From: VAZQ01 sp963725185
Lineage (GTDB): Bacteria > Pseudomonadota > Alphaproteobacteria > Rhizobiales > Xanthobacteraceae
Assembly (NCBI GenBank): GCA_963725185.1
Contig: CAVRXO010000006.1
Location: forward strand, 1,364,001 to 1,428,000
DNA: 64,000 bases
Direction of reading: 5' to 3'
In this document: piece after piece, positions 10,290 to 19,700 of the stretch
How the letters are laid out: every line of letters starts with the position of its first letter
Position numbering within the stretch: position 1 is the first letter of the stretch
Made by a program: the position numbers and the translations under genes
Notes under the pieces: generated by a model
Databases searched by the model: none
What the model saw: the letters and a program-made list of their open reading frames with translations, nothing else
Told to the model about the DNA's origin: nothing

Positions 10290-12069
10290 ATGGTCGCGAT
10301 GCTGATGAACTTCCTCTGCAACTATCTCTCCCCCGCTCCTCCCCGCGAAAGCAGCGACCCGCTGCCCTGGCGCGCGCGGGAACGACTGCGGTGTGGTCTT
10401 GCTGCTTTTGCCCTTCTCACTCTCAGTTTCGCTCAAGCCACCGCGCAAACTCCGGCCGCGCATGGCGTGGTCGTCGCGCAGGAGGCGCGCGCGGCGCAAA
10501 TCGGGGTCGAGGTGCTCAAGCAAGGCGGCAACGCGGTCGATGCGGCGGTCGCCACCGGCTTTGCCCTGGCGGTGACCTATCCGACCGCCGGCAATCTCGG
10601 CGGTGGCGGCTACATGGTGATCCATCTCGCAGGCCGCCATTCCGATGTGGCGATCGACTACCGGGAGACGGCGCCGGCGGCGGCGACACGCGACATGTTC
10701 CTCGACCAGAACGGCGCCGCCGATCCGCGCAAGTCGCGCGATTCGGCGCTGGCGATCGGCGTGCCCGGAACGGTGGCGGGGCTCGCCTTGGCGCATGCAC
10801 GCTATGGCTCGGGCAAGTTCAGCCTGGCCGACCTGATCGCGCCGGCGATCAGGCTCGCGCGTGACGGCATGCCGGTCGAGGACGATGTCGCCGATTCGCT
10901 GCCGGGCGCCGAGCGCCGCCTGGCCCGCTGGCCGTCGGCCGCAAGGATCTTCCTCAAAGCCGACGGGCACGCGCTTGGCCCCGGCGACCGGCTGGTGCAG
11001 AGCGATCTCGCCGACACGCTCGAAGCGATCGCGCGCAACGGTCCGCGCGCCTTCTACCAAGGCGCCATCGCCGACAAGCTGGTGGCCGCGGTGCGCGCGG
11101 AAGGCGGCATCCTGAGCGGCGACGACTTGAGAAACTACCGGCCGCTGGTGCGCGTGCCGGTGCGCGGGCGCTATCGCGGCTACGACATCGTCTCCATGCC
11201 GCCGTCATCCTCCGGCGGGGTGGTGCTGATCGAGATGCTCAACATCCTGGAAGGATACCGGCACGGCGAGCTCGCCAGCGACAGCGTGGAGCGCGCGCAT
11301 CTCCTGGCCGAGGCCATGCAGCGCGCCTATGCGGACCGCGCCGTCTATCTGGGCGATCCTGCGACCGTCACGGCGCCACTCGCCCGGTTGATGTCGAAGC
11401 CCTATGGACGCAAGTTGCAGGCCGGCATCGATCCGGCGCACGCCACGCCCGCGCACGACATCCACCCCCAAGGCGCCCCCGCCCATGAGGGCGACAACAC
11501 CACGCACTTCTCGGTGGCGGATCGCTTCGGCAATGCGGTGTCCAACACCTACACGCTCAACTTCAGCTACGGTCTCGGCCTGGTGGCCGAGGGCACCGGC
11601 GTGCTGCTCAACAACGAGCTCGACGATTTCGCCGCCAAGCCGGGCGCCCCCAACGCCTATGGGCTCACGGGCGGCGACGCCAATGCGCCGGGTCCGGGCA
11701 AACGGCCGCTGTCGTCGATGACCCCGACCATCGTGCTGAAGAACGGCAGGCCGTTCCTGGTCACCGGCTCGCCCGGCGGCAGCCGCATCATCACCGCGGT
11801 GCTGCAGGTCATCAGCAACGTGATCGACCGCAAGCTGCCGATTGCGGACGCGGTCGCGGCGCCGCGCATCCACGATCAATGGTCGCCCGACGAGGTCGTG
11901 GTCGAGCGCGGGTTCAGGCCCGATCTCATCGCAGGGCTGGAAGGATTCGGCCACACGGTGCGGGAGGACGGCGCCGCACACCTCGGCCAATTCGATCCTG
12001 ATCACGCCGCAGGGATTTGTGGGCGCTGCCGATCCGCGCAGCCGCGGCGCCATGGCGGCCGGCTACTGA
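10290..12069 (+). CDS. ggt: Gamma-glutamyltransferase, exported (one frameshift near 3' end)
   Basis: GGT hydrolyses or transfers the gamma-glutamyl group of glutathione in the periplasm after self-cleavage. A hydrophobic leader (LAAFALLTLSFAQATA, about residues 37-52) looks like a signal peptide, so the true start may lie downstream of 10290. The large-subunit signature GGNAVDAAVATGFALAV is followed by NLGGGGYMVIH. The autoprocessing site is near DNTTHFSVAD, with the second threonine as expected nucleophile. RPLSSMTPTIVLKNG and GSPGGSRIITAVLQ follow. Near 11,985 one extra base breaks the frame. Restoring it gives the expected end, ITPQGFVGAADPRSRG, with a stop at 12067-12069; unrepaired, the frame runs on to 12239. 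Confidence 0.9.
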
Positions 12070-12090
12070 GGCGGGTGCCCCAAAAAGTAG

Positions 12091-12126
12091 AACCCCCGCT
12101 GTTTGCCGGGAAGCACAGCGAGGGTT
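12091..12126. terminator. Inverted repeat between convergent ggt and EamA genes
   Basis: AACCCCCGCTGT and ACAGCGAGGGTT form a stem with one mismatch around a 12-base loop. Read on the minus strand, CTACTTTTTGG follows, as expected for a terminator of the transporter gene. Placement between convergent genes supports this role. Confidence 0.55.
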
Positions 12127-12141
12127 CAGATAGTCAAGACA

Positions 12142-12166
12142 CCCTGCATCGCAGGGCACCATTTTT
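12142..12166 (+). terminator. Possible rho-independent terminator downstream of ggt
   Basis: CCCTGC-ATC-GCAGGG is a perfect 6-bp stem, followed four bases later by ATTTTT. It lies 73 bp past the repaired ggt stop. The T-run is short, so confidence is moderate. Confidence 0.45.
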
Positions 12167-12305
12167 GTACCCCATCGCTGCATCGCAACAAAGATCAAGT
12201 TGTGGACACGCGATCAGAGAAAAAACCTTTATAAATTAATCACTTGCCTTGCCTTGCCGAAGAACCCGGCAGGCCGCGCCGAAAAAATCCGCAACCCGGT
12301 GACGA

Positions 12306-13367
12306 TCACGGCCAGTGCCAGCGCAGGAGCGGCAGGATCGCGTCGGGCAGGGGCAGCCACGACTGCACCGAGTCGATGCTCAGCGACAACACCACGGCCC
12401 CGGCGAGCGACACGATGGTGCCGAGCACGACCTTGCCGCCGAACACCTCGTGCTGCGGATTGATGAGCCGGCTGAAGGAAAGGCGGAAGAGAATCGAAAG
12501 CCGGTTGATGGGCGACACCACGGTGACGGGCGCGAGCGACATCGCCATGTAGATGAACAATTGCGAGATCGCGACCATGATGCCCGACAGGGTGAACCAC
12601 TTGGCGGGTTCGCGCTCGACCGCAAGTGCTTCCGCGAGCTGACGCGGCGGCAACAGGAACAGCCCCATCACCACGGTGGCGGCAATACTGGCGACCAGAT
12701 TCCCCGCAATGCTGGCGACGAGCCCTTTGCCCTCGAGCGCGATGCGAATCAGGATGGGGCTCACGCCGTAGCCGGTCGCCGACAAGAGCGCCCAAAAATA
12801 GCCCTCCGCATAGCGTGGCCGGAACACCGGTGTTTCGGCGGCGGCGAGATCATCGGCAGTGTGGTCCGCGGGATCGTGGCGGGTGACGTCGGCGCCAAGC
12901 GCTGAGGCAGCCTGGGCGCGCAGCGCCGGCACGGACTTGGCTTTGCTCTCGCGCAGCGTGAAGCTCGGCCCCAGCAACACCAACGCGATCCCGAGCATGC
13001 GCAGCGGCGTCAGCGTTTCGCCGAGGATCCAGACCGCCAGCAGCAACGTGAAGATCAGATTGATCTGCTGGACCGGCGCCACCAGGTTGGCGCCGATCGC
13101 CCGCGTTGCGCGATAATTGCAGTAGCGGCCCCAGACAAAATGCATGATGCCGGAGAGCGTGAGGACGAGCAGGGCGCGCGAGGAGAAGCCGGCCACTGCG
13201 CCAAGCGCGCCGGTCGCGGCCGCGACCAGGAATGAGATCGGCAACCCGATCGGGACCGTGATCGCCATCGCCTGCAGCACCGAGCCGGTGAGGACGCCAC
13301 GGCGCATGCTTGCATTGTTGAGCGCAAAGGTGGCGGCGGACAATAGAGCGATAAATGCTCCAAGCAC
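12306..13367 (-). CDS. EamA/DMT-family transporter
   Basis: The 353-residue product has about ten hydrophobic helices in two EamA-like halves, separated by a hydrophilic linker (SKAKSVPALRAQAASALGAD, about residues 140-180). The half-repeat pattern is visible in LLLAVWILGETLTPLRMLGI and in VVSPINRLSILF near the end of the second half. Members of the drug/metabolite superfamily export or import amino acids, metabolites or drugs at the inner membrane; the substrate here cannot be read from the sequence. The start is GTG 13367 with GGGGA upstream. An ATG at 13374 is in another frame. The gene stands alone and converges on ggt. Confidence 0.85.
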   Translation of the reverse strand: MLGAFIALLSAATFALNNASMRRGVLTGSVLQAMAITVPIGLPISFLVAAATGALGAVAGFSSRALLVLTLSGIMHFVWGRYCNYRATRAIGANLVAPVQQINLIFTLLLAVWILGETLTPLRMLGIALVLLGPSFTLRESKAKSVPALRAQAASALGADVTRHDPADHTADDLAAAETPVFRPRYAEGYFWALLSATGYGVSPILIRIALEGKGLVASIAGNLVASIAATVVMGLFLLPPRQLAEALAVEREPAKWFTLSGIMVAISQLFIYMAMSLAPVTVVSPINRLSILFRLSFSRLINPQHEVFGGKVVLGTIVSLAGAVVLSLSIDSVQSWLPLPDAILPLLRWHWP

Positions 13368-13470
13368 CCGGACATTCTCCCCGATGATCTTCTTGATCTT
13401 TGGAAGGGGTGCTTAGGTGAAATGCGGCGAAAAGGAAAGTTCACCTGCCGCGCGGGTGCCATGCGGCCAT

Positions 13471-13638
13471 GTAGCCTGGATGAAGGCGCGCAGCGCCGCA
13501 ATCCGGGATCGCGGTCCCACCGCAGCATGTAGCCCGGATGAAGGCGCGTAGCGCCGTAATCCGGGGACCGCCGTTCCCGCATTCCGCATAGCCCGCGAAG
13601 ACGGGCGTAAACGCCCTAAAGAGCTCCATGCGGGCTAC
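13471..13638. repeat. Intergenic palindromic repeat, family A, copy 1 (composite)
   Basis: This stretch holds two GTAGCC(T/C)GGATGAAGGCG units (from 13471 and 13529), each ending in AATCCGGG. A distal part follows, with GAAGACGGGCGTAAACGCC and GCGGGCTAC. Copies lie at 15796 and 62853. The terminal CTA is the reverse of the TAG stop of the adjacent minus-strand gene. Confidence 0.8.
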
Positions 13639-14656
13639 GGATTTCCCGCCGCCAGGCCGGCGCGTTTCGCCACCAGCGCCCATTTGGCGATGTCGCTTTG
13701 CAGCAGATCGGCTAGTCTTGTCGGGCGGACCGCCGATCAGGCGGAAGCCGAGCTGCGCGGCGCGCGCCTGCATGGCGGGCTGCGCCAGGACCTGCTGCAC
13801 ATCGCTGTTGAGCTTGGCGATGATCGAAGCCGGCGTGCCCTTGGGCACGAAGAGGCCGAACCAGGTCGACTCCTCCGTCAAGGCAACGCCTTGCTCCGCG
13901 AAGGTCGGAACATCGGGCAGCGACGGCGCGCGAACCCAGGCCCGATACCGCCAGCGCCCGCACCCGGCCGGACTGGATGTTGCCCAGATGGCCGCCCAGC
14001 GTCGCGAGCCAGACCGAGATCCGTCCGGCCACGATGTCGGTCACCGCCGGCGCCACCGCCGTATAGGGCACGTGCTCGAGCCGCAGCCCGGTCAGCTCGG
14101 CAAACAGCACGGTCGCCAGGTGTCCGCTCGAGCCGGTGCCGAGCGACGCATAGTTGAGCTCGCCCGGCCGCGCCTTCGCGTAGGCGATCCATTCGGGCAG
14201 GCTGCGGGCCGGCGCATCGGGCGGCACCATCAGCACGTCCTGCGCGGTCGCCACCGCGATGACCGGCGCAAGATCGCGGCGCGGATCGAAATTCGGCACC
14301 GGCGCCATGGTGACGTTGGTGGCGAGCGATTGGGCGCCGAGGTGGACCGTATATCCGTCGGGAGCCGCCTGCGCGGCGGCGAGCGCGCCCAAATTGCCGG
14401 CCGCCCCGCCGCGATTTTCGACCACCACCGACTGGCCCCATTGCTCGGAGAGCTTCTGCGCCAGGATGCGGCCCAGCGCATCGATGGTGCCGCCCGCCGA
14501 GAACGCCACCACCATGCGCACCGGCCGGGTCGGATAGGCTTGCGCGGCCGCGCCGGCGGTCGCCGCCAGGATGGCGAGGGCCGCGAGCGCCAAGGGCGCG
14601 ACCGCAATCGCCCTTGCCCGAGGTCGCGGCCGCAGGTCGCGATGCTGCCCGATCAT
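13635..14656 (-). CDS. Bug/TctC-type periplasmic solute-binding protein (two frameshifts)
   Basis: This is a receptor of the tripartite tricarboxylate transporter (Bug) family, which binds small carboxylates in the periplasm. The signal peptide ends near AAAQAYPTRPVRMVV, followed by the family pattern SAGGTIDALGRILAQ and NRGGAAGNLG. One extra base near 13,943 and another near 13,716 break the frame. Restoring them gives RAPSLPDVPTFAEQG and then PPDKLADLLQSDIAKWA, ending at a TAG at 13635-13637. That stop lies inside a family A repeat. No TctA/TctB membrane genes are nearby, so it is an orphan receptor, as is common for this family. Confidence 0.85.
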
Positions 14657-14678
14657 GGGAGCGCGCGGCCCGACGATC

Positions 14679-15692
14679 TCAGCCGCCGGGCGCGCCTTGG
14701 GTGTTCACATAGAGCGAATAGAGCGAATGGCTCGCCGCCATGAACAGGCGGCTGCGGTGCAGGCCGCCGAAGCAGAGATTGGCGGCGCGCTCGGGCAGCA
14801 AGATGGCGCCGATGCGCTTGCCCTCCGGATTGAACACCGCGACGCCGTTGATGTCCGGACCGGTGCCCCAGCCGCACCACAGATTGCCGTCGACGTCGCA
14901 GCGGAAGCCGTCCCCATTGGCGCCCGGCTCGCAGGTCACGAACGTTCGGATATTGGCGAGCTTGGTGCCGTCGTCCACCACGTCGGCGACCCGAATGACG
15001 CGCGGGGTCGGAGCGTTGTCGACCAGATAGATCTTCTTCTCGTCGGGCGAGAAGGCAAGCCCGTTGGCTCCCATCCCCTCCGCCACCACGGTGCACTTTC
15101 CGGTCTTGTCGAGACGGTAGTAATTGGTCGGCAGCTCGGCGACGGCCTGGACGCCTTCGTAATTGCCGCGGATGCCGGCCGGCGGATCGGAGAACCAGAC
15201 CGAATCGTCGGACTTGACCACGACGTCGTTGGGCGAGTTGAGCGGCTTGCCGTTGAACTTGTCGATCAGCACCGTGATGCTGCCGTCGAACTCGGTGCGC
15301 GTGATCCGCCGCCCGCTATGCTCGCAGGTGACGAGGCGCCCCTGCCGGTCGCGGGTATTGCCGTTGGCGTTGTTGGAGGGCTTGCGATAGACGCTCGCCC
15401 GCCCGGTCTCCTCGTCCCAGCGCATGATGCGGTTGTTGGGAATGTCGCTCCACAACAGGCAGCGCCAATCGCCCATCCAGACCGGCCCCTCGCTCCAGCG
15501 CATGCCGGTGGCGAGCCGCTCCACGCCCGCATTGTTGATGCGGTATTTGGCGAAGCTCGGATCGAGGATCTTGATCGCCGGATCGGGATAGCTTTCGCTC
15601 GGCTCCCAACCCCCGAAGGCCTCCGGCGCGAAGCTCGCGGCGGCAGCGACTGCCGCGCCCGCGCCCAGCATGTTACGTCTTGTGATCTCCAT
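14679..15692 (-). CDS. SMP-30/gluconolactonase-like protein, Tat-exported
   Basis: The product has 337 residues from ATG 15692 (MEITRRNMLGAG). The open frame extends farther upstream, but the twin-arginine leader fixes this start. RRNML followed by an alanine-rich core is a Tat signal. The body is a beta-propeller of the SMP-30/gluconolactonase/LRE type, with RWSEGPVWMGD, LNSPNDVVVKSDDSVWFSDP and GLAFSPDEKKIYLVDN. The glutamate in SEGP, the asparagine-aspartate in SPND and the later aspartate match metal ligands of the family. Such proteins hydrolyse sugar lactones or related esters; the substrate is unknown. It ends 22 bp before the Bug-type gene, so both may share a transcript. Confidence 0.85.
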   Translation of the reverse strand: MEITRRNMLGAGAAVAAAASFAPEAFGGWEPSESYPDPAIKILDPSFAKYRINNAGVERLATGMRWSEGPVWMGDWRCLLWSDIPNNRIMRWDEETGRASVYRKPSNNANGNTRDRQGRLVTCEHSGRRITRTEFDGSITVLIDKFNGKPLNSPNDVVVKSDDSVWFSDPPAGIRGNYEGVQAVAELPTNYYRLDKTGKCTVVAEGMGANGLAFSPDEKKIYLVDNAPTPRVIRVADVVDDGTKLANIRTFVTCEPGANGDGFRCDVDGNLWCGWGTGPDINGVAVFNPEGKRIGAILLPERAANLCFGGLHRSRLFMAASHSLYSLYVNTQGAPGG

Positions 15693-15795
15693 GGCGTTTC
15701 CCCGTGTTGGCCACGACCCCGAGCGGCCGTGCTGGCGCCATTCTATGCCCGAAAAGGCGACCGTGCCGAGCCCGCCAGCACCCCACAAATCCCTT

Positions 15796-15875
15796 GTAGC
15801 CTGGATGGAGGGCGCGCAGCGCCCGCAATCCAGGACCGCCGTTCCCGCATTTCGCTGACGCTCCATGCGGGCTAC
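15796..15875. repeat. Intergenic palindromic repeat, family A, copy 2
   Basis: GTAGCCTGGATGGAGGGCG begins and GCTCCATGCGGGCTAC ends this element, with GCAATCCAGGACCGCCGTTC between. It is shorter than copies 1 and 3 and lacks the GAAGACG core. It lies between divergent genes. Confidence 0.75.
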
Positions 15876-15911
15876 AAGCCTATCAATGGTTCGGCCGGGG
15901 GAGAGGCGGCA

Positions 15912-16706
15912 ATGCACGATTGGTATCTGGCGCATCAAGCCGACATCCGGGACTGGATCGAATGGGGCCTCGCCATCAACGCCTTTCGCAAGATTTCCGC
16001 GCTGATGTACGTGATCTTCGCGGTCGGATTGTTCGGGCTCGGCGCCCAGTACCACGCCGCCGTGATCAGGAAGGAGCCCGCCCCCGGCCAGTTCGCGGAA
16101 GGCTATTTCACCATGCTCACGGTCCAGCTCATACCGCTGACCATCACGGGCTTCGTGCTGCAGGACGAATACATCATCGGGACGCGACTGGGCACGCTCG
16201 CGGTCGTGATCCTGGTCTACGGCATGATCTCCAGCCCCGACGGCACCTTCGCGACCTGGCGCTACCGGCTGTGGATGACGTTCTGGCTCTCGGCCGCGAT
16301 TCTCGGCCCCATGGTGTGGATCGAGAGCCTGCGCACGCGCATCTTCGTGCACGACTACGAGAAGTGGATCGCATGGCTGTCGGTGATCACCATGATGGCG
16401 TTCGTGGTGCGCGGCCAATGGGTGATCGTGAAGGCGCTGTTCTGGCACTTCGTGCAGGGGAACTACACGGTCAAGCGCTTGAGCCTGCAGGTCGTGCGCT
16501 TCCTGGGCTTCGCGTTCCAGGCCATGCACTATTGGCTCGCCCCGACCGCCGCGGCGCCCTTCCTCGGCTATGACCCGATCTTCCTGCAAGGCTTCACCGG
16601 CGCGCTCGGCGCGGCCGGCGTCATCCTCGGCTCGCTGCTGGGCCTGATCTGGGGCACCGGAGCGCGCCGGCAAAAGCGGCGCGAGATCAGGCTGGCGCGG
16701 GCTTGA
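15912..16706 (+). CDS. Multi-pass membrane protein of unknown function
   Basis: The product has 264 residues from ATG 15912, preceded by GAGAGGCGG; the longer upstream frame runs through a repeat and is unlikely to be coding. About seven hydrophobic segments are visible, for example ISALMYVIFAVGLFGLG, LAVVILVYGMI, MTFWLSAAILGPMVW, VITMMAFVV and GALGAAGVILGSLLGLIWG. The N-terminus is short and amphipathic (MHDWYLAHQADIRDW), and the C-terminus is basic (RRQKRREIRLARA). I do not recognise a family. It ends 18 bp before the convergent end of the giant adhesin gene, and no partner genes suggest a role. Confidence 0.7.
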   Translation: MHDWYLAHQADIRDWIEWGLAINAFRKISALMYVIFAVGLFGLGAQYHAAVIRKEPAPGQFAEGYFTMLTVQLIPLTITGFVLQDEYIIGTRLGTLAVVILVYGMISSPDGTFATWRYRLWMTFWLSAAILGPMVWIESLRTRIFVHDYEKWIAWLSVITMMAFVVRGQWVIVKALFWHFVQGNYTVKRLSLQVVRFLGFAFQAMHYWLAPTAAAPFLGYDPIFLQGFTGALGAAGVILGSLLGLIWGTGARRQKRREIRLARA

Positions 16707-16724
16707 TCGCCTGCCCCGCAGGCA

Positions 16725-19700
16725 TCAGCTGAACTTGAAGTTGTTTGCCGTCAGATGCGAGGCCGTCACTCCGTTCAATGTGACCGAATCGTTTGCGTCG
16801 TAGGTGATCACCGTGTTGGCTCCGACCTGCTTGGTATCGGTCATCGCCGCCATGTAATTGGCGAACAGCGCATGGTTGAACTGGAGCACGTCATGGGACG
16901 TGCTGAAGCCGTTGACGGTGTTGTTGCCGAAGCCGGCGTTGAACGTGAAGACATCCTGACCGCCGCCGATGGTCCAGACGTCGCCCGGCGCCGCAACAAG
17001 CTGGTCCTGTCCGTTTCCGACCACGGTCGTGTCATTCGATCCTCCGGTCACCGTATTGTTGCCGTTGCCGAGAGAAATCGTGCTGCCGGATCCCGCCGTC
17101 ACCGTGTCGTTGCCGTTGCCCAGCGTGATCCTGCTGTTGGCGCCGGCCGTGACGGCATCCTGGCCGTTGCCGGCCGTGATGGTGTCGTTCGCCCCGCCGG
17201 TCACCGTATTGCTGCCGTTGCCGAGAGAGATCGTGCTGCCGGACCCCGCCGTCACCGTGTCGTTGCCGTTGCCCAGCGTGATCCTGTTGTTGGCGCCGGC
17301 GGTGACGGCATCCTGGCCGTTGCCGGCCGTGATGGTGGCGTTATCACCCGCAAAGATGTCATCCTTGCCGTTCCCCGCCGTGATCGTCTCGGTGCCCGCC
17401 CGGCCGTCGATGACGCTGTTGCCATTGCCCACGTTGAGGCTGCCGCCGGCGGCACCGACATAGAGCGTCAGGCTGCTGCCGTAGACCAGGATCGACAAGG
17501 TCGAGGTCGTGCTGTTGCCGTTGAGGTCCGTGACCGTGAAGGTGACATTGTCCTCGGCCGCCCCATTGGGCAGCGATGCGGCGCTTGCGGTCGCCGTGTA
17601 GCTGTAGCTGCCGTCCGCATTCAGCGTCAGCGTGCCGTAGGCGGTGGCGATCGCGCGTCCAACATTGGCCGCGGCGCCGTTCACCGCGCTGACGGTGAGC
17701 GGTTCTGATGCGGTTGGGTCGCTTGCACCGGCGAGAACGCCATGCGCCGCAGTGGCGCTGAGGGTCGCGCCCGCCGCGGCGTCGAGGTCCACGTTCGGGA
17801 CCGTCGGCGTCACGGTGTCGACCGTGAAGGTGACGCTGCCGCCCGTGCCGGCATTGCCGCCGGCATTCCAGCTGCCCGCAATCACGCTGACCGATGCCGA
17901 CCTGGTGTCGGTATTGGCCGCACCCGTGAAGGTCGCCGTGTACTGGGTCGCGGTCACCTTCTGTAGATTGGTCAAGGCGCCGCCGACCGCGCTGGTGTCC
18001 GCTAGGGTGAAAGTCGTGGGCGCCGCGCTGAAGGTGAAGGTCACTGTTGCGGTGCCGTGCGCCAGATTGACGTCGGTGTTGCTGGTCGTCACCACGACCG
18101 TCGGTGTCGTTGCCTCCGTGTCCACCGTGAAGGTGGTGCTGCCGCCGCTGCCGGGATTGCCGTTGCTCTCCTGCCAGCTGCCGCCGGTCACGCTCACCGA
18201 CGCATTGTTGGTATCGGTATTGGCCGCGCCCGTGAAGGTCGCCGTGTACTGGGTCGCGCTCACCTGCTGCAGATTGGTCAGGCTCCCGCCGACCGCGCTG
18301 GTATCGGCCAGGCTGAACAACGTCGGCGCCTCGCTGAAGCTGAACGTCACCGTGGCAGTATCGTGCGCCAGGGTGACGTCTGTATTGTTGGTCGTCACCG
18401 TCACGGTCGGCGTCACAGTGTCGACCGTGAAGCTGGTGCTGCCGCCGCCACCCGGGTTGCCGTTGCTCTCCTGCCAGCTGCCGCCGGTCACGCTCACCGA
18501 TGCATTGCTGATGTCGGTATTGGCCGCACCGGTGAAGGTCGCCGTGTACTGGGTCGCGCTCACCTGCTGCAGATTGCTCAGGCTCCCGCCGACCGCGCTG
18601 GTGTCGGCAAGGCTGAAAATCGTCGGCGCCTCGCTGAAGGCGAACGTCACCGTGGCGGTGCCGTGCGCCAGGTTGACGTCGGTGTTGTTGGTCGTCACGA
18701 CGACCGTCGGCGTCACGGTGTCGACCGTGAAGGCGGTGCTGCCGCCGCTGCCGGGGTTGCCGTTGCTCTCCTGCCAGCTGCCGGCAGTCACGCTCACCGA
18801 TGCATTGCTGATGTCGGTATTGGTCGCACCGGTGAAGGTCGCCGTGTACTGGGTCGCGCTCACCTGCTGCAGATTGCCCAGGATACCGCCGACCGCGCTG
18901 GTGTCGCCAAGGCCGAACGTCGTCGGCGCCTCGCTGAAGCTGAATGTCACCGTGGCGGTGCCGTGCGCCAGGTTGACGTCGGTGTTGTTGGTCGTCACGA
19001 CGACCGTCGGCGTCACCGTGTCGACCGTGAAGCTGGTGCTGCCGCCGCCACCCGGGTTACCGTTGCTCTCCTGCCAGCTGCCGGCGGTCACGCTCACCGA
19101 TGCATTGCTGATGTCGGTATTGGGGGCGCCGGTGAACGTCGCCGTGTACTGGGTCGCGCTCACCTGCTGCAGATTGCCGAGCGCGCCGCCGACCGCGCTG
19201 GTGTCGGCAAGGCCGAACGTCGTCGGCGCCTCGCTGAAGCTGAACGTCACCGTGGCGGTGCCGTGCGCCAGGTTGACGTCCGTACTGTTGGTCGTCACCG
19301 TGACGGTCGGCGTCGTCTGATCGAGCGTCGCATTGGCGCTGGCGCCGAACGTGTTGCCGGCGGCGTCGCTGGCCGTCAGCGTCGCCGTGATCGGGCCGTC
19401 CGTCATCCCGCTCAGGTTGACGGTCGAGGACGCAGCCGCGCCGTTGGTGATCGCGACCACCTGGTTGTGCGCCACATTGCCGTCGCTGAACGTCACCGTA
19501 CCGTTGTCGTCGGTGTCGAGCCCGCCGACCGTGAAGTGCTCCGCGCCGGCCTTCGCCAGGCCGATATTGGCATCCGCGAACGACACCGTGGCGGTCTCGC
19601 CCGCATCCTGGTCGAGCGTCGCATTGGCGCTGGCGCCGAACGTGTTGCCGGCGGCATCGCTGGCCGCCAGCGTGGCGGTGATCGGGCCATCCGTGAACCC

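Noticed and set aside
8294..10864. 856-codon plus-strand frame opposite gdh, running on across the AhpD-like gene and into ggt
   Set aside because: It is a shadow frame crossing well-supported genes in other frames, and its sequence matches no family.
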